DNA from: 67-14 sp020438345
GTDB lineage: Bacteria > Actinomycetota > Thermoleophilia > Solirubrobacterales > 70-9
Length of the DNA: 64,000 nucleotides
Reading direction: 5' to 3'
NCBI GenBank assembly: GCA_937872475.1
Contig: CALMSY010000011.1
Span: 62,001 to 126,000, forward strand
How positions within the stretch are numbered: the first letter of the stretch is position 1; each line of letters starts with the position of its first letter. Under the pieces are notes generated by a model. That model made no database searches. It was given only the letters and a program-made list of their open reading frames with translations, and was not told the origin of the DNA. Of the stretch, positions 23,954-32,361 are shown piece by piece. A program made the translations under genes and the position numbers.

Positions 23954-25770
23954 TTTCCGGCGACACCGCCCTGGAGGAAGTCACCTGGAACCTCGACGAT
24001 CTGTTCGAAGGTGACACCTCCGACCCGAATGCGGCAGTCACGGAGCTACTCGACGAAGCCGAGAAGTCCTCCGAAAAGTTCGCGGCCGAATACGAAGGCA
24101 AGGTGGCTGAGCTCGACGGCCCCGGACTGATCGTGGCCATGACGAAGCTGGCTGATATCTCCGATCGGGCCGGCCGGGCACTGAACTATGCCCACTTGCG
24201 CTTCGCCGCCGACACCGCCGACCCGGCCAACGGGGCACTGCTCCAGATGGGTTCCGAACGGGCCACCCGCATCCAAACAACGCTTCTCTTTTTCGATCTC
24301 GAATGGGCCGAGCTGGAAAACGAGAAGGCAGAGGAGCTGCTGGCCACACCCGGACTCGGGTTCTGCGAACACCATCTGCGCAACGAACGACGGTACCGCG
24401 ACCACCTCCTGAGCGCGCCCGAGGAACGGATCGCAACCGAGATGTCAGTGACCGGTGCCGGCGCATGGTCAAGGCTCTTCGACGAGCTGACCTCGGCGAT
24501 CAGAGTGGACCTCCCCGGCGACGGTGAACCAGTGAGCCTGGATGTCGCTCTGGCCGGCCTCCAGGATCCCGACCGGGAGAGTCGCAAGGCAACGGCGGAA
24601 GCGGTTACAGCATCGCTGGAACCCGGTCTTCGCACGAGAGCCTATGTCTTCAACACGCTACTCCAGGACAAGGCAACGAGGGACCGACTCCGGAAATATC
24701 CGCATTGGCTGGCAACCCGCAATCTAAGCAACGAAGCTTCGGATGAATCGGTTCAGGCCCTTATTGAAGCCGTAAAGGGACGCTACGACCTGCCTCGCTC
24801 CTGGTACCGGACCAAAGCAAAACTGCTCGAAGTTGATCGCCTTGCCGACTACGACCGCATGGCCGCCATAGCCACTGACAAGGTGACCATTGGCTGGCGT
24901 GAAGGCCGTGAGATCGTCCAGAGCGCTTTCGACTCGCTTTCCCCGAGAGCCGGTGAAGTAGTCGGCCGGTTTTTCGAGGACCGCTGGATCGACGCCCCGC
25001 CCGCTCCGGACAAACGCGGCGGCGCGTTCTCCGCGTCGACTGTTCCCTCGGTCCACCCGTACGTGATGCTCAACTACACCGACCAGCGCCGGGATGTGCT
25101 CACCCTTGCACATGAACTCGGCCACGGTCTGCATCAGGCCCTTGCCGCAAAGCAGGGAATCTTCCATCAGGACACCCCGCTTACGGTTGCCGAGACAGCC
25201 TCTGTATTTGCCGAGGAGCTGGTGTTCGGCCGGCTGCTGGCAGCCGAAAACGATCCGGCTTCTCGCCTTGGTCTGCTTGCCGAATCGGTTGAGGGCCAGA
25301 TAGCCACGATCTTCAGGCAGATCGCGATGAACCAGTTCGAAGACCGGGTCCACACATCCCGCCGCAACGAAGGTGAACTCTCAGTCGAGCGTTTCGGCGA
25401 ACTCTGGTCGGAAACCCAGGAAGAGCTGCTCGGAGATGCTGTCGAAGTAACCGACGGCTATCGGTCCTGGTGGTCATATGTCCCGCATTTCATCGGGTCG
25501 CCCGGATATGTCTACGCCTATGCCTATGGCCAGTTGCTGGCCCTGTCTGTCTACCGGCTATATGAAGAACGGGGTGACGAAATCGTGCCGGGCTATCTCG
25601 ACATGCTTGCTGCCGGCGGTTCCCGCTCACCCGAGCAACTCGGGGCCATGGTCGGTGTTGACTTAAGTGACCCATCGTTCTGGGACAACGGACTCGATCT
25701 GGTCGCAGGCCAGATCGAAGCGGCACAGGCAGCTGCCGATGAAGTGATCGCCGCCCGCGAAGGGAACTGA
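23950..25770 (+). CDS. M3-family oligoendopeptidase (PepF-like)
   Basis: A cytosolic zinc metallopeptidase of 606 residues that trims short peptides. The thermolysin-type zinc site is LAHELGHGLHQALA (HExxH, about residues 387-391), with the third ligand Glu in the following helix (TVAETASVFAEELVF). The helical N-terminal half and the C-terminal YVYAYAYGQLLALSVY helix are typical of PepF/M3. The start is GTG within the end of the DUF3817 gene. No signal peptide is present. Confidence 0.93.
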   Translation: MISGDTALEEVTWNLDDLFEGDTSDPNAAVTELLDEAEKSSEKFAAEYEGKVAELDGPGLIVAMTKLADISDRAGRALNYAHLRFAADTADPANGALLQMGSERATRIQTTLLFFDLEWAELENEKAEELLATPGLGFCEHHLRNERRYRDHLLSAPEERIATEMSVTGAGAWSRLFDELTSAIRVDLPGDGEPVSLDVALAGLQDPDRESRKATAEAVTASLEPGLRTRAYVFNTLLQDKATRDRLRKYPHWLATRNLSNEASDESVQALIEAVKGRYDLPRSWYRTKAKLLEVDRLADYDRMAAIATDKVTIGWREGREIVQSAFDSLSPRAGEVVGRFFEDRWIDAPPAPDKRGGAFSASTVPSVHPYVMLNYTDQRRDVLTLAHELGHGLHQALAAKQGIFHQDTPLTVAETASVFAEELVFGRLLAAENDPASRLGLLAESVEGQIATIFRQIAMNQFEDRVHTSRRNEGELSVERFGELWSETQEELLGDAVEVTDGYRSWWSYVPHFIGSPGYVYAYAYGQLLALSVYRLYEERGDEIVPGYLDMLAAGGSRSPEQLGAMVGVDLSDPSFWDNGLDLVAGQIEAAQAAADEVIAAREGN

Positions 25771-25879
25771 CCGGTAGCTGGCAGTTGGCTGTCGCCAGTC
25801 ACGGAACCTGCGGAACAGAAGGGGTACCTGGGGAGTGCCGGATAGCGGATCACCCGAAGCGGGTACGAAAGGCAGAAGG

Positions 25880-26431
25880 ATGCCAGCGCAGGACAGAAGG
25901 CAAAGGATTCCCCAGGAGACGCGCCGCGTCGAAGTCATCGATGCGGCACTGATCGAGTTCGGAAAGTATGGGTACGCCGGTACGTCCACCTCGATGATCG
26001 CCACACGGGCGGGGATCAGGCAGCCCTACATTTACGCATTGTTCGAGAACAAGCGAGACCTCTTCCTGGCCTGCCATGAAGTCCTCAATCTCCAGATCCT
26101 CCAGGCGTTCAACGAGGCCTTCGATGACGAAGATTCACCCTACGAACGCCTCCGCAAGATGGGGCTCGCGTATCTCGACCTGCTCAATGCGGATGACCGC
26201 ACGAGATGCCATCTGCATATCTTCGCTGCGGCCGGGGTCGATGACCTCAAGACACCCATTCGCGAGGGGTTCAACCAGTTCTTCGAAGATGTGATTGAGC
26301 TATCCGGTGCCACCCGGCCGGAAGTAGCCCGATTCCTCGCCACCGGCGTCTTGGTAAATGCCATGACCGCCCTGGAAGTGCCGTCTGAAATGATCGGCTA
26401 CCTGGAAATGATCCCGGGGGGTGCGCTGTGA
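25880..26431 (+). CDS. TetR-family transcriptional regulator
   Basis: The 183-residue protein has an N-terminal TetR helix-turn-helix: RRVEVIDAALIEFGKYGYAG, then TSTSMIATRAGIRQPYIYALFENKRDLFLA. The remaining all-helical region is a ligand-binding domain of usual size with no recognisable ligand signature. The ATG at 25880 has AAAGG 7 bases upstream; an upstream GTG at 25835 would add 15 residues. The gene overlaps the next by 4 bases (GTGA), so a regulator and a secreted transglycosylase are co-translated. The targets are unknown, and a palindromic operator was not identified upstream. Confidence 0.88.
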   Translation: MPAQDRRQRIPQETRRVEVIDAALIEFGKYGYAGTSTSMIATRAGIRQPYIYALFENKRDLFLACHEVLNLQILQAFNEAFDDEDSPYERLRKMGLAYLDLLNADDRTRCHLHIFAAAGVDDLKTPIREGFNQFFEDVIELSGATRPEVARFLATGVLVNAMTALEVPSEMIGYLEMIPGGAL

Positions 26432-27180
26432 GAAGACCCGCCCTGCTGCTGACGGCGCTCTGCGCGGCCGTTGTCCTCCCCTCGCTGTCCCCGGCAGGGT
26501 CGCCGACAGATGCGACGCCCAGTGCCTCGGCCCGGTACCAGACCACTCAGCCGGTCGGCTGGGGTCCCCGCAGCACCCGTGCCGCCGCGAAGCTGGTCCA
26601 TCGCAATGGCTTTGAGCCGCGCCCGGGCAACTTCCGGGCAAATCACCGCGTCCCTCCGAAAAGGATGCTCCGCGCCTGGCGGAAGACGAGCGAGATGCCT
26701 TACAAACGGTTCGTGAACGGTCGTTTCAGAGGCACGACCGACGAAATCATCCAGTGGTCATCCCTCAAGTGGGGGATCGACACAGACACGATGCGTGCGG
26801 TCGCCGCGGTCGAATCCTGGTGGGACATGAAAGTCCGGGGTGATGACGGTGACTCGGTCGGCCTCTACCAGGTTCGTCGCCCGTACCACTGCCGTGGCGC
26901 TTGCCGGATCGCCCGCTACTACACGGCATTCAACGCCGACTATTACGGTGCGATCATCCGCTCCTACTTTGACGGAACCCAGACCTGGCTGAATACGGTC
27001 GAAGGCAACGGCAGGGCCTACCAGGCGGGAGATCTCGAAGGAAGCCTCGGAGCCTGGTATTCCGGCCGCTGGTGGGGGCCGCCCGAGCGTCCGATCCAGC
27101 CCTACCTCGCTGACATCTCACAGCGTCGTGCCGAAAAGATCTGGACCCATCCAGACTTCATCGCCTACGACCGGGGCTGA
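26428..27180 (+). CDS. Secreted lytic transglycosylase-like protein
   Basis: This 250-residue protein starts MRRPALLLTALCAAVVLPSL, a signal peptide with an Arg-rich n-region. The C-terminal half has the SLT fold: MRAVAAVESWWDMKVRGDDG with the candidate catalytic Glu in VES (about residue 128), then DSVGLYQVRRPYHC and SLGAWYSGRWWGPP. It should cut peptidoglycan glycan strands outside the membrane. The sequence between the signal peptide and the domain is Arg/Pro-rich. It is preceded by, and overlapped with, a TetR regulator. Confidence 0.8.
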   Translation: MRRPALLLTALCAAVVLPSLSPAGSPTDATPSASARYQTTQPVGWGPRSTRAAAKLVHRNGFEPRPGNFRANHRVPPKRMLRAWRKTSEMPYKRFVNGRFRGTTDEIIQWSSLKWGIDTDTMRAVAAVESWWDMKVRGDDGDSVGLYQVRRPYHCRGACRIARYYTAFNADYYGAIIRSYFDGTQTWLNTVEGNGRAYQAGDLEGSLGAWYSGRWWGPPERPIQPYLADISQRRAEKIWTHPDFIAYDRG

Positions 27181-27188
27181 ACGAACTC

Positions 27189-29219
27189 TCAGTTGCCTTT
27201 GCGTCGCAAGCGACTGACGATCACCCGTTCAACCGCATTGCCGGAACGCAGCCGGAACGTGACCGGATACTTCTTGCCCTTCTTCGCCCGCCAGGTGACC
27301 CGTACCCGGAATGTGATCTGACGTTGGGCGCTGACACCAAAGGATCCAATCTGGAAACAGCGCCGGTTCAACTTCAGGACCCTGCGGTTCAGGTTGGCAC
27401 AAAGCTTCGTGTTGTTGGCGATCACTCCGCCGATGTTCTTCGCTGTCACCTTGATCGGAACGACCTTGCCGCGTCGGACCGCCCTGTTGCGTGGCTTCGC
27501 AGTGAGTTTCAGGCGGGTTCCCGTTCCCCCTGTGCCAACTAGCTGCGTAATCCGGTCACCCAGAGGGGTGTGGACAGTCACCGTGGCCGACTTGGATCCC
27601 GCCGATTGCGGAGTGAACCTGATGTTGAAGGTGCATTGCGCCTGGGAATCAATCTCACGAATGCAGGAGCTCTGGTTGAAAAGCTGGAACTGCGACGAGT
27701 TGGCTCCGCTCAGGTCGATACCTGTCACGGAGGTCGGGGTCTGCCCGCTACTTCGGACCACGATGCTCCGCTGTGCTGTGACCCCGATGTTGACCTTGCC
27801 GAAATTGTGAAGTGAGGGATCAACGACGACACTCGGTGAGCTGAAGGTCGACACCCGGGCGTCGGTGACGCCGCCGACAGTGGCGGCCATGACTGCCAGG
27901 GTGACGCCCGAGTTTGCCTGGACGAAGCCAACCTCGTTGACGTTGTCGAAGCCGGTTTGGGTCTGGACGTCGAAAGACGAGTTGGAGAACCGGCTCCAGG
28001 CGCTGTTTGAGGCTCCGGGCTGTGCCCAGCCCACAACTGCAGTGTCGCGGGCGTTGCCGGCGATCACAGGCTGAGTCACGTCGGGAACGATGCCCGTTGC
28101 GTTTGCCCACGACTGGTAGGGACCGTTGTTCATGACCCGGCCGGATTCGATCCGGTAAGTGCCGTCACCATAGTCATGCCGCCAGACCATCATCGGCTGG
28201 GCACCGATCGGAGTGAACATTTCAAACTGGTCGACGTTGTACGGGACACCCCGCACAGTCGGTGTCATTGCGACGGCAGTTGAAGGGGCGGCCGGCTGGA
28301 GCTCGTTGCCCTGCAGGAACGGGCGAACCAGCTCGGCGGCCCTGTTCACATACGGAGTTCCATTCGGGTCTTCCGTCCGGTCCCTGACCCATGCCAGATT
28401 AGGGGTGCTGTCATTTCCATACGACACCTGGACGTGTTGCGGATTTCCGCCAGTGCCGTTCGAAGAGCTGACCGAAAGTGCCAGATAGAGCGGTGACACA
28501 GTGTCGGCCGCGTCAATCAGTACAGAGCCGACGTTGCCCTCAGCCCCGGTTCCCTGCGGCCATGCGGCCCGGTACGTACCGGCTGACTTGTAGGCGATGT
28601 CTGGCTCACCGCTGTCGAGGCCAGCGGTCGAAAGCTCATGGATGGCTCCGCCTGCTCCGTCGGCGCCGACTTTGAGGCCCTGCACCATCCAGTTGGTCCC
28701 GTTGAACTTGCGCCAGGTCATGCCCGCGGTCCCGTCATCACCAAGTGCGATCGCAATGTCGCTCGCCGGCTGCCCGGCCGGACCAACCGTCGACCGGGTG
28801 GTGATCGCACCAACTGTATTGTCGGCACCGATGCTGACCGAATTGACAGTGTCATCGGTCGCAGAGGTGTTGAGCCAAGCCACCATGGCCGAACCGTCAT
28901 CCCGAACCGCCACTACCGGGTCGGTCGCCTGCATCGTCAGCGCCGAAAGGTTCATGACCGGTCCCGCTGTTCCGTCGATCGCGACGCGGGTACCCTGGAT
29001 GACGTCAAATCCGGCGAGGTTGCGCTTCCAGACAACCAGTGAACTTCCATTGCTGGTCCCGGCAATCTGGATCTGACTCACATTCGCGCCTGCCCCGGAA
29101 ATCGGCTGGGGTGTGCTCCAGGTCGCGCCCGCGGCAGCCGGTACGGCGAGCAGGGAGACGACACCCGCGACGATCGCGGCGATTCGAAGCACAACAGCTG
29201 TTGCACGGCCTTCCTGCAA
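27189..29219 (-). CDS. Large secreted protein with choice-of-anchor D-like domain
   Basis: This 676-residue exported protein starts at TTG with a good ribosome site (GGAGGG, 5 bases away) and a signal peptide (LRIAAIVAGVVSLLAVPAAA). The first 450 residues hold beta-repeats of the kind VVWKRNLAGFDVIQGTRV and AMVAWLNTSATDD, which look like a WD/beta-propeller. A domain with HNFGKVNIGVTAQRSIVVRS and CTFNIRFTPQSAGSKSATV follows, matching ASH/choice-of-anchor D. The C-terminal part has a repeat of DUF11 style (VKVTAKNIGGVIANNTKLCA) and a basic end. It probably sits at the surface. Function unknown. Confidence 0.75.
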   Translation of the reverse strand: MQEGRATAVVLRIAAIVAGVVSLLAVPAAAGATWSTPQPISGAGANVSQIQIAGTSNGSSLVVWKRNLAGFDVIQGTRVAIDGTAGPVMNLSALTMQATDPVVAVRDDGSAMVAWLNTSATDDTVNSVSIGADNTVGAITTRSTVGPAGQPASDIAIALGDDGTAGMTWRKFNGTNWMVQGLKVGADGAGGAIHELSTAGLDSGEPDIAYKSAGTYRAAWPQGTGAEGNVGSVLIDAADTVSPLYLALSVSSSNGTGGNPQHVQVSYGNDSTPNLAWVRDRTEDPNGTPYVNRAAELVRPFLQGNELQPAAPSTAVAMTPTVRGVPYNVDQFEMFTPIGAQPMMVWRHDYGDGTYRIESGRVMNNGPYQSWANATGIVPDVTQPVIAGNARDTAVVGWAQPGASNSAWSRFSNSSFDVQTQTGFDNVNEVGFVQANSGVTLAVMAATVGGVTDARVSTFSSPSVVVDPSLHNFGKVNIGVTAQRSIVVRSSGQTPTSVTGIDLSGANSSQFQLFNQSSCIREIDSQAQCTFNIRFTPQSAGSKSATVTVHTPLGDRITQLVGTGGTGTRLKLTAKPRNRAVRRGKVVPIKVTAKNIGGVIANNTKLCANLNRRVLKLNRRCFQIGSFGVSAQRQITFRVRVTWRAKKGKKYPVTFRLRSGNAVERVIVSRLRRKGN

Positions 29220-29320
29220 AACAACCCTCCGTCCCTAGAACTGTCGGGCCAGTCTAGCCATTAGAACACCGGTAACACCGCGGTGTCGCGGCCGGAGGGT
29301 CGGTGGACCCCCCGTCGGGG

Positions 29321-31954
29321 CTAATCGGCGGCTGATTCAGCCGCCGGACCGTCACTGGCCGGATCCGGTTTTGAACCATGCGGCTCGGATCCGCCAGTGT
29401 CCTGGGAGCCCGCTCCCACACCGACCTTCTCCGGTCCGTCTTCCTTCTTTTTCGGTTTGCGGCGCGGCTTGGTGATCTTGAGCTTGAGTGGCTTGTCGTC
29501 TACGTCTCCGGCGTCGTCACGGGTCACGGTGACCAGCGATCCGGCCACCGATTCACCACCGCCGGCCTTCAGCACCTCGTCGGCGAGCGGATCCTCGATG
29601 TAACGCTGGATGGCGCGACGGAGCGGACGGGCACCCATCGACGGATCCCAGCCCTTGTCGGCCAGGAAGTCCTTGGCGTTGTTGTCGAGTTCGAGCATCA
29701 ACTCGTGTTCGGCCACCTGGTTGCGGACCCGGGCGAGCATCAGTTCGATGATCTCGCGCACTTCCTCCCGGCTCAGCTTGTGGAACACGATCACCTCGTC
29801 GATCCGGTTCAGGAACTCCGGACGGAAGACCTTCCGGAGCTCGCTCATGATGCGGCCCTTCATGTCGTCATAAGTGATGCCGGTATCGTCGGACACCGTG
29901 AAACCAATGCCCTGGTTGCGGGCGATCTCGGAAGCTCCGATATTCGAGGTCATGATGATGATCGCGTTGCGGAAGTCCACGGTCCGGCCCTGCGAATCGG
30001 TCAGCCTTCCGTCCTCGAGGATCTGGAGGAGAATGTTGAAGACATCGGGATGGGCTTTCTCGATCTCGTCGAGAAGCAGCACCGAGTAGGGCTTGCGGCG
30101 TACGGCTTCGGTGAGTTGACCACCTTCGTCGTAGCCGACGTACCCGGGAGGCGACCCGACCAGACGGCTGACCGCATGCTTCTCCATGTACTCGGACATG
30201 TCGATGCGGACCATTGAGTCTTCGTCGCCGAAGAGGAAATCAGCCAGGGTCCTGGCGAGTTCGGTCTTGCCGACACCTGAGGGGCCGAGGAACACAAATG
30301 AGCCGGCCGGTCGCTTGGGATCCTTGATCCCGGCACGGGAACGCCGGATCGCTTTCGACACAGCCTCGATCGCAGCTTCCTGGCCGATTACCCGTTTGTG
30401 GAGCTCGCTCTCCATCTGGATCAGCTTCTTGGTCTCCGCCTCGGTCAGTTTGAAGACCGGGATGCCGGTCCACATCGAGACAATGTCGGCTATCTCATCC
30501 TCACCGAGAACCGGGCGTTCGCCTTCTTCGCCCTCTGCCCACTCTTCTTCAAGCTGGCGTTTGCGGGTGGTCAGCTGGCGTTCCGTGTCGCGAAGATTGG
30601 CGGCCTTCTCAAACTCCTGGGCCTCGATCGCGGCTTCCTTCTCGCGGCGGGCGGTTTCGATCTCTTCCTCGAGGTCTCGGTAAACCGGCGGGGCAGTCAT
30701 CGACTTGATCCGCATTCGCGACGCGGCTTCGTCGATAAGGTCGATCGCCTTGTCCGGCAGGAAACGATCCGAGATGTAGCGGTCAGCCAGCTCGGCGGCT
30801 GCCTCCAGGGCCTCATCGGAAATCTGCACTTTGTGGTGCTGCTCGTAGCGTTCGCGCAGACCCTCGAGGATCTTCACGGTCTGCTCGGGGGTCGGCTGAT
30901 CCACCCGGATCTGCTGGAAGCGACGTTCCAGGGCGGAATCCCGCTCCAGGTACTTGCGGTATTCGTCGAGGGTGGTCGCACCGATGGTCTGGATCTCGCC
31001 ACGGGCAAGGGCCGGCTTCAGGATCGAAGCAGCGTCGATCGCTCCCTCGGCAGCACCAGCACCAACCAGGTTGTGGATCTCGTCGATGAACAAGACGATG
31101 TCGCCCCTGGAGGCGATCTCCTTCATGACCTTCTTCAGGCGTTCCTCGAATTCACCGCGATACTTCGATCCGGCGACCAAAGCGGCAAGGTCGAGGGTGT
31201 AGATCTGCTTGTTCCGCAGCATCTCGGGCACCTCGCCCTTGATGATGCGGGAAGCGAGGCCTTCCACCACTGCGGTCTTTCCGACGCCAGGTTCCCCCAG
31301 CAGCACCGGGTTGTTCTTTGTCCGTCGCGAAAGGATCTGCATGATCCGTTCGATCTCGGTCTCGCGACCCACCACCGGATCCAGCTTGCCGTCTTCGGCC
31401 AGTTTGGTCAGATTGCGACCGAACTGATCAAGCAGCTTCGAAGACTTCTTGCCTCCGGCTTCACCCTGGCTTGAACCACCGGGGGAACCGGCGGCGCTTT
31501 GACCGGGGCGACGACCGCCGGGCCCGGAAAGCATGCGGATGACTTCGTTGCGGATCTTGTCCGAGTCGGCGTCGAAGTCCAGGAGGATGCGTGCGGCAAC
31601 ACCCTCGTTCTCACGAACCAGGCCAAGCAGGATGTGCTCGGTGCCGATGTAATTGTGGCCAAGGCTCAGTGCCTCGCGCAGGGCCAGCTCCAGCACCTTT
31701 TTGGCCCGGGGAGTGAACGGGATCTGACCGGAGGTGACTTCCTCACCGGAGCCGACGATCCGCACCACCTGGGCACGCACCCGCTCCACGGTGATCTCAA
31801 GAGATTCGAGGACCCGGGCTGCGAGGCCCTCTTCCTCACGCAGCAGACCGAGCAGGATGTGCTCGGTGCCGATGTAGTTGTGCTTGAGCGTCCGCGCTTC
31901 TTCCTGGGCGAGGACTACTACCTGACGTGCGCGCTCTGTGAATCTCTCGAACAA
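29321..31954 (-). CDS. clpC: ATP-dependent Clp protease ATP-binding subunit ClpC
   Basis: ClpC is the AAA+ unfoldase that feeds ClpP. The 877-residue protein has two Clp-N repeats (each with a HNYIGTEHILLGL core), AAA-1 with Walker A LGEPGVGKTAVVEG, a UVR middle (EKAANLRDTERQLTTRKRQL), AAA-2 with FLGPSGVGKTELARTL, and a C-terminal ClpB-D2-small domain (GARPLRRAIQRYIEDPLADE). A 50-residue charged tail (PRRKPKKKEDG and following) extends beyond the usual end. The start is TTG at 31954, with an AGAAGAG upstream. It is downstream of lysS across a 407-base region. Confidence 0.96.
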   Translation of the reverse strand: MFERFTERARQVVVLAQEEARTLKHNYIGTEHILLGLLREEEGLAARVLESLEITVERVRAQVVRIVGSGEEVTSGQIPFTPRAKKVLELALREALSLGHNYIGTEHILLGLVRENEGVAARILLDFDADSDKIRNEVIRMLSGPGGRRPGQSAAGSPGGSSQGEAGGKKSSKLLDQFGRNLTKLAEDGKLDPVVGRETEIERIMQILSRRTKNNPVLLGEPGVGKTAVVEGLASRIIKGEVPEMLRNKQIYTLDLAALVAGSKYRGEFEERLKKVMKEIASRGDIVLFIDEIHNLVGAGAAEGAIDAASILKPALARGEIQTIGATTLDEYRKYLERDSALERRFQQIRVDQPTPEQTVKILEGLRERYEQHHKVQISDEALEAAAELADRYISDRFLPDKAIDLIDEAASRMRIKSMTAPPVYRDLEEEIETARREKEAAIEAQEFEKAANLRDTERQLTTRKRQLEEEWAEGEEGERPVLGEDEIADIVSMWTGIPVFKLTEAETKKLIQMESELHKRVIGQEAAIEAVSKAIRRSRAGIKDPKRPAGSFVFLGPSGVGKTELARTLADFLFGDEDSMVRIDMSEYMEKHAVSRLVGSPPGYVGYDEGGQLTEAVRRKPYSVLLLDEIEKAHPDVFNILLQILEDGRLTDSQGRTVDFRNAIIIMTSNIGASEIARNQGIGFTVSDDTGITYDDMKGRIMSELRKVFRPEFLNRIDEVIVFHKLSREEVREIIELMLARVRNQVAEHELMLELDNNAKDFLADKGWDPSMGARPLRRAIQRYIEDPLADEVLKAGGGESVAGSLVTVTRDDAGDVDDKPLKLKITKPRRKPKKKEDGPEKVGVGAGSQDTGGSEPHGSKPDPASDGPAAESAAD

Positions 31955-32030
31955 GTTTCTCTTCTACCTCAAACCTCGATGGTTGGCTGAGTATCGGTGA
32001 TCGGTCGGTCGGTTTCCAGGTTGATTCTCT

Positions 32031-32137
32031 CTCGCTCCCTCAAATCCGGCTTTTGAATCGCCAAAGTGCCGGTTGCCCTATCCCTGTTCAAGTCTGGAAA
32101 ACCCTGGGGATCTGACCTCCGGTCTTGAGGGAGCGAG
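32031..32137. repeat. Inverted repeat in the clpC leader region
   Basis: Two 19-base arms (32031-32049 and 32119-32137) match as inverted copies at 17 of 19 positions, 69 bases apart. They could fold into a long stem-loop in the clpC transcript or mark a regulator site. The core is CTCCCTCAA / TTGAGGGAG. Confidence 0.65.
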
Positions 32138-32270
32138 CGAATAAGCCAGTATAACGAGCAGCCTTCTCCGGCTGGATCGCCGTCACCGGGCGTTTCCGAT
32201 CGGATGCCCGGCTCCACCGGAACCTGAACCGTCGCTTTCCGCGAACTGGCCGGGATCTTCACGATATGGC

Positions 32271-32330
32271 GGTGAAAAACCCGGCCAGGTTGGCAGAATC
32301 GGTGAAAAACCCGGCCAGGTTGGCAGAATC
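32271..32330. repeat. Perfect tandem repeat, 2 x 30 bp
   Basis: Positions 32271-32300 and 32301-32330 are identical and adjacent, about 30 bases downstream of the lysS stop. The unit begins GGTGAAAAACCCGG and contains a short hairpin-forming CCGG. There are only two copies and no spacers, so it is not a CRISPR. Confidence 0.95.
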
Positions 32331-32361
32331 GGGGTTAGTCCCGGGTTGAAGGAGCCAGTGG

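Larger units (their letters stand above)
31955..32361. other. 407-base gene-free region between lysS and clpC
   Basis: The region holds the clpC leader, an inverted repeat pair (32031-32049 with 32119-32137) and a 2 x 30-base tandem repeat (32271-32330). A TATACT (minus-strand -10 like) lies at 32148-32153 without a convincing -35. I saw no CIRCE, CtsR or HAIR operator of consensus form. No gene is supported. Confidence 0.7.

Noticed and set aside
32271..32330. Two 30-base repeats as a possible CRISPR
   Set aside because: The copies are directly adjacent with no spacers and there are only two. No cas gene is present.
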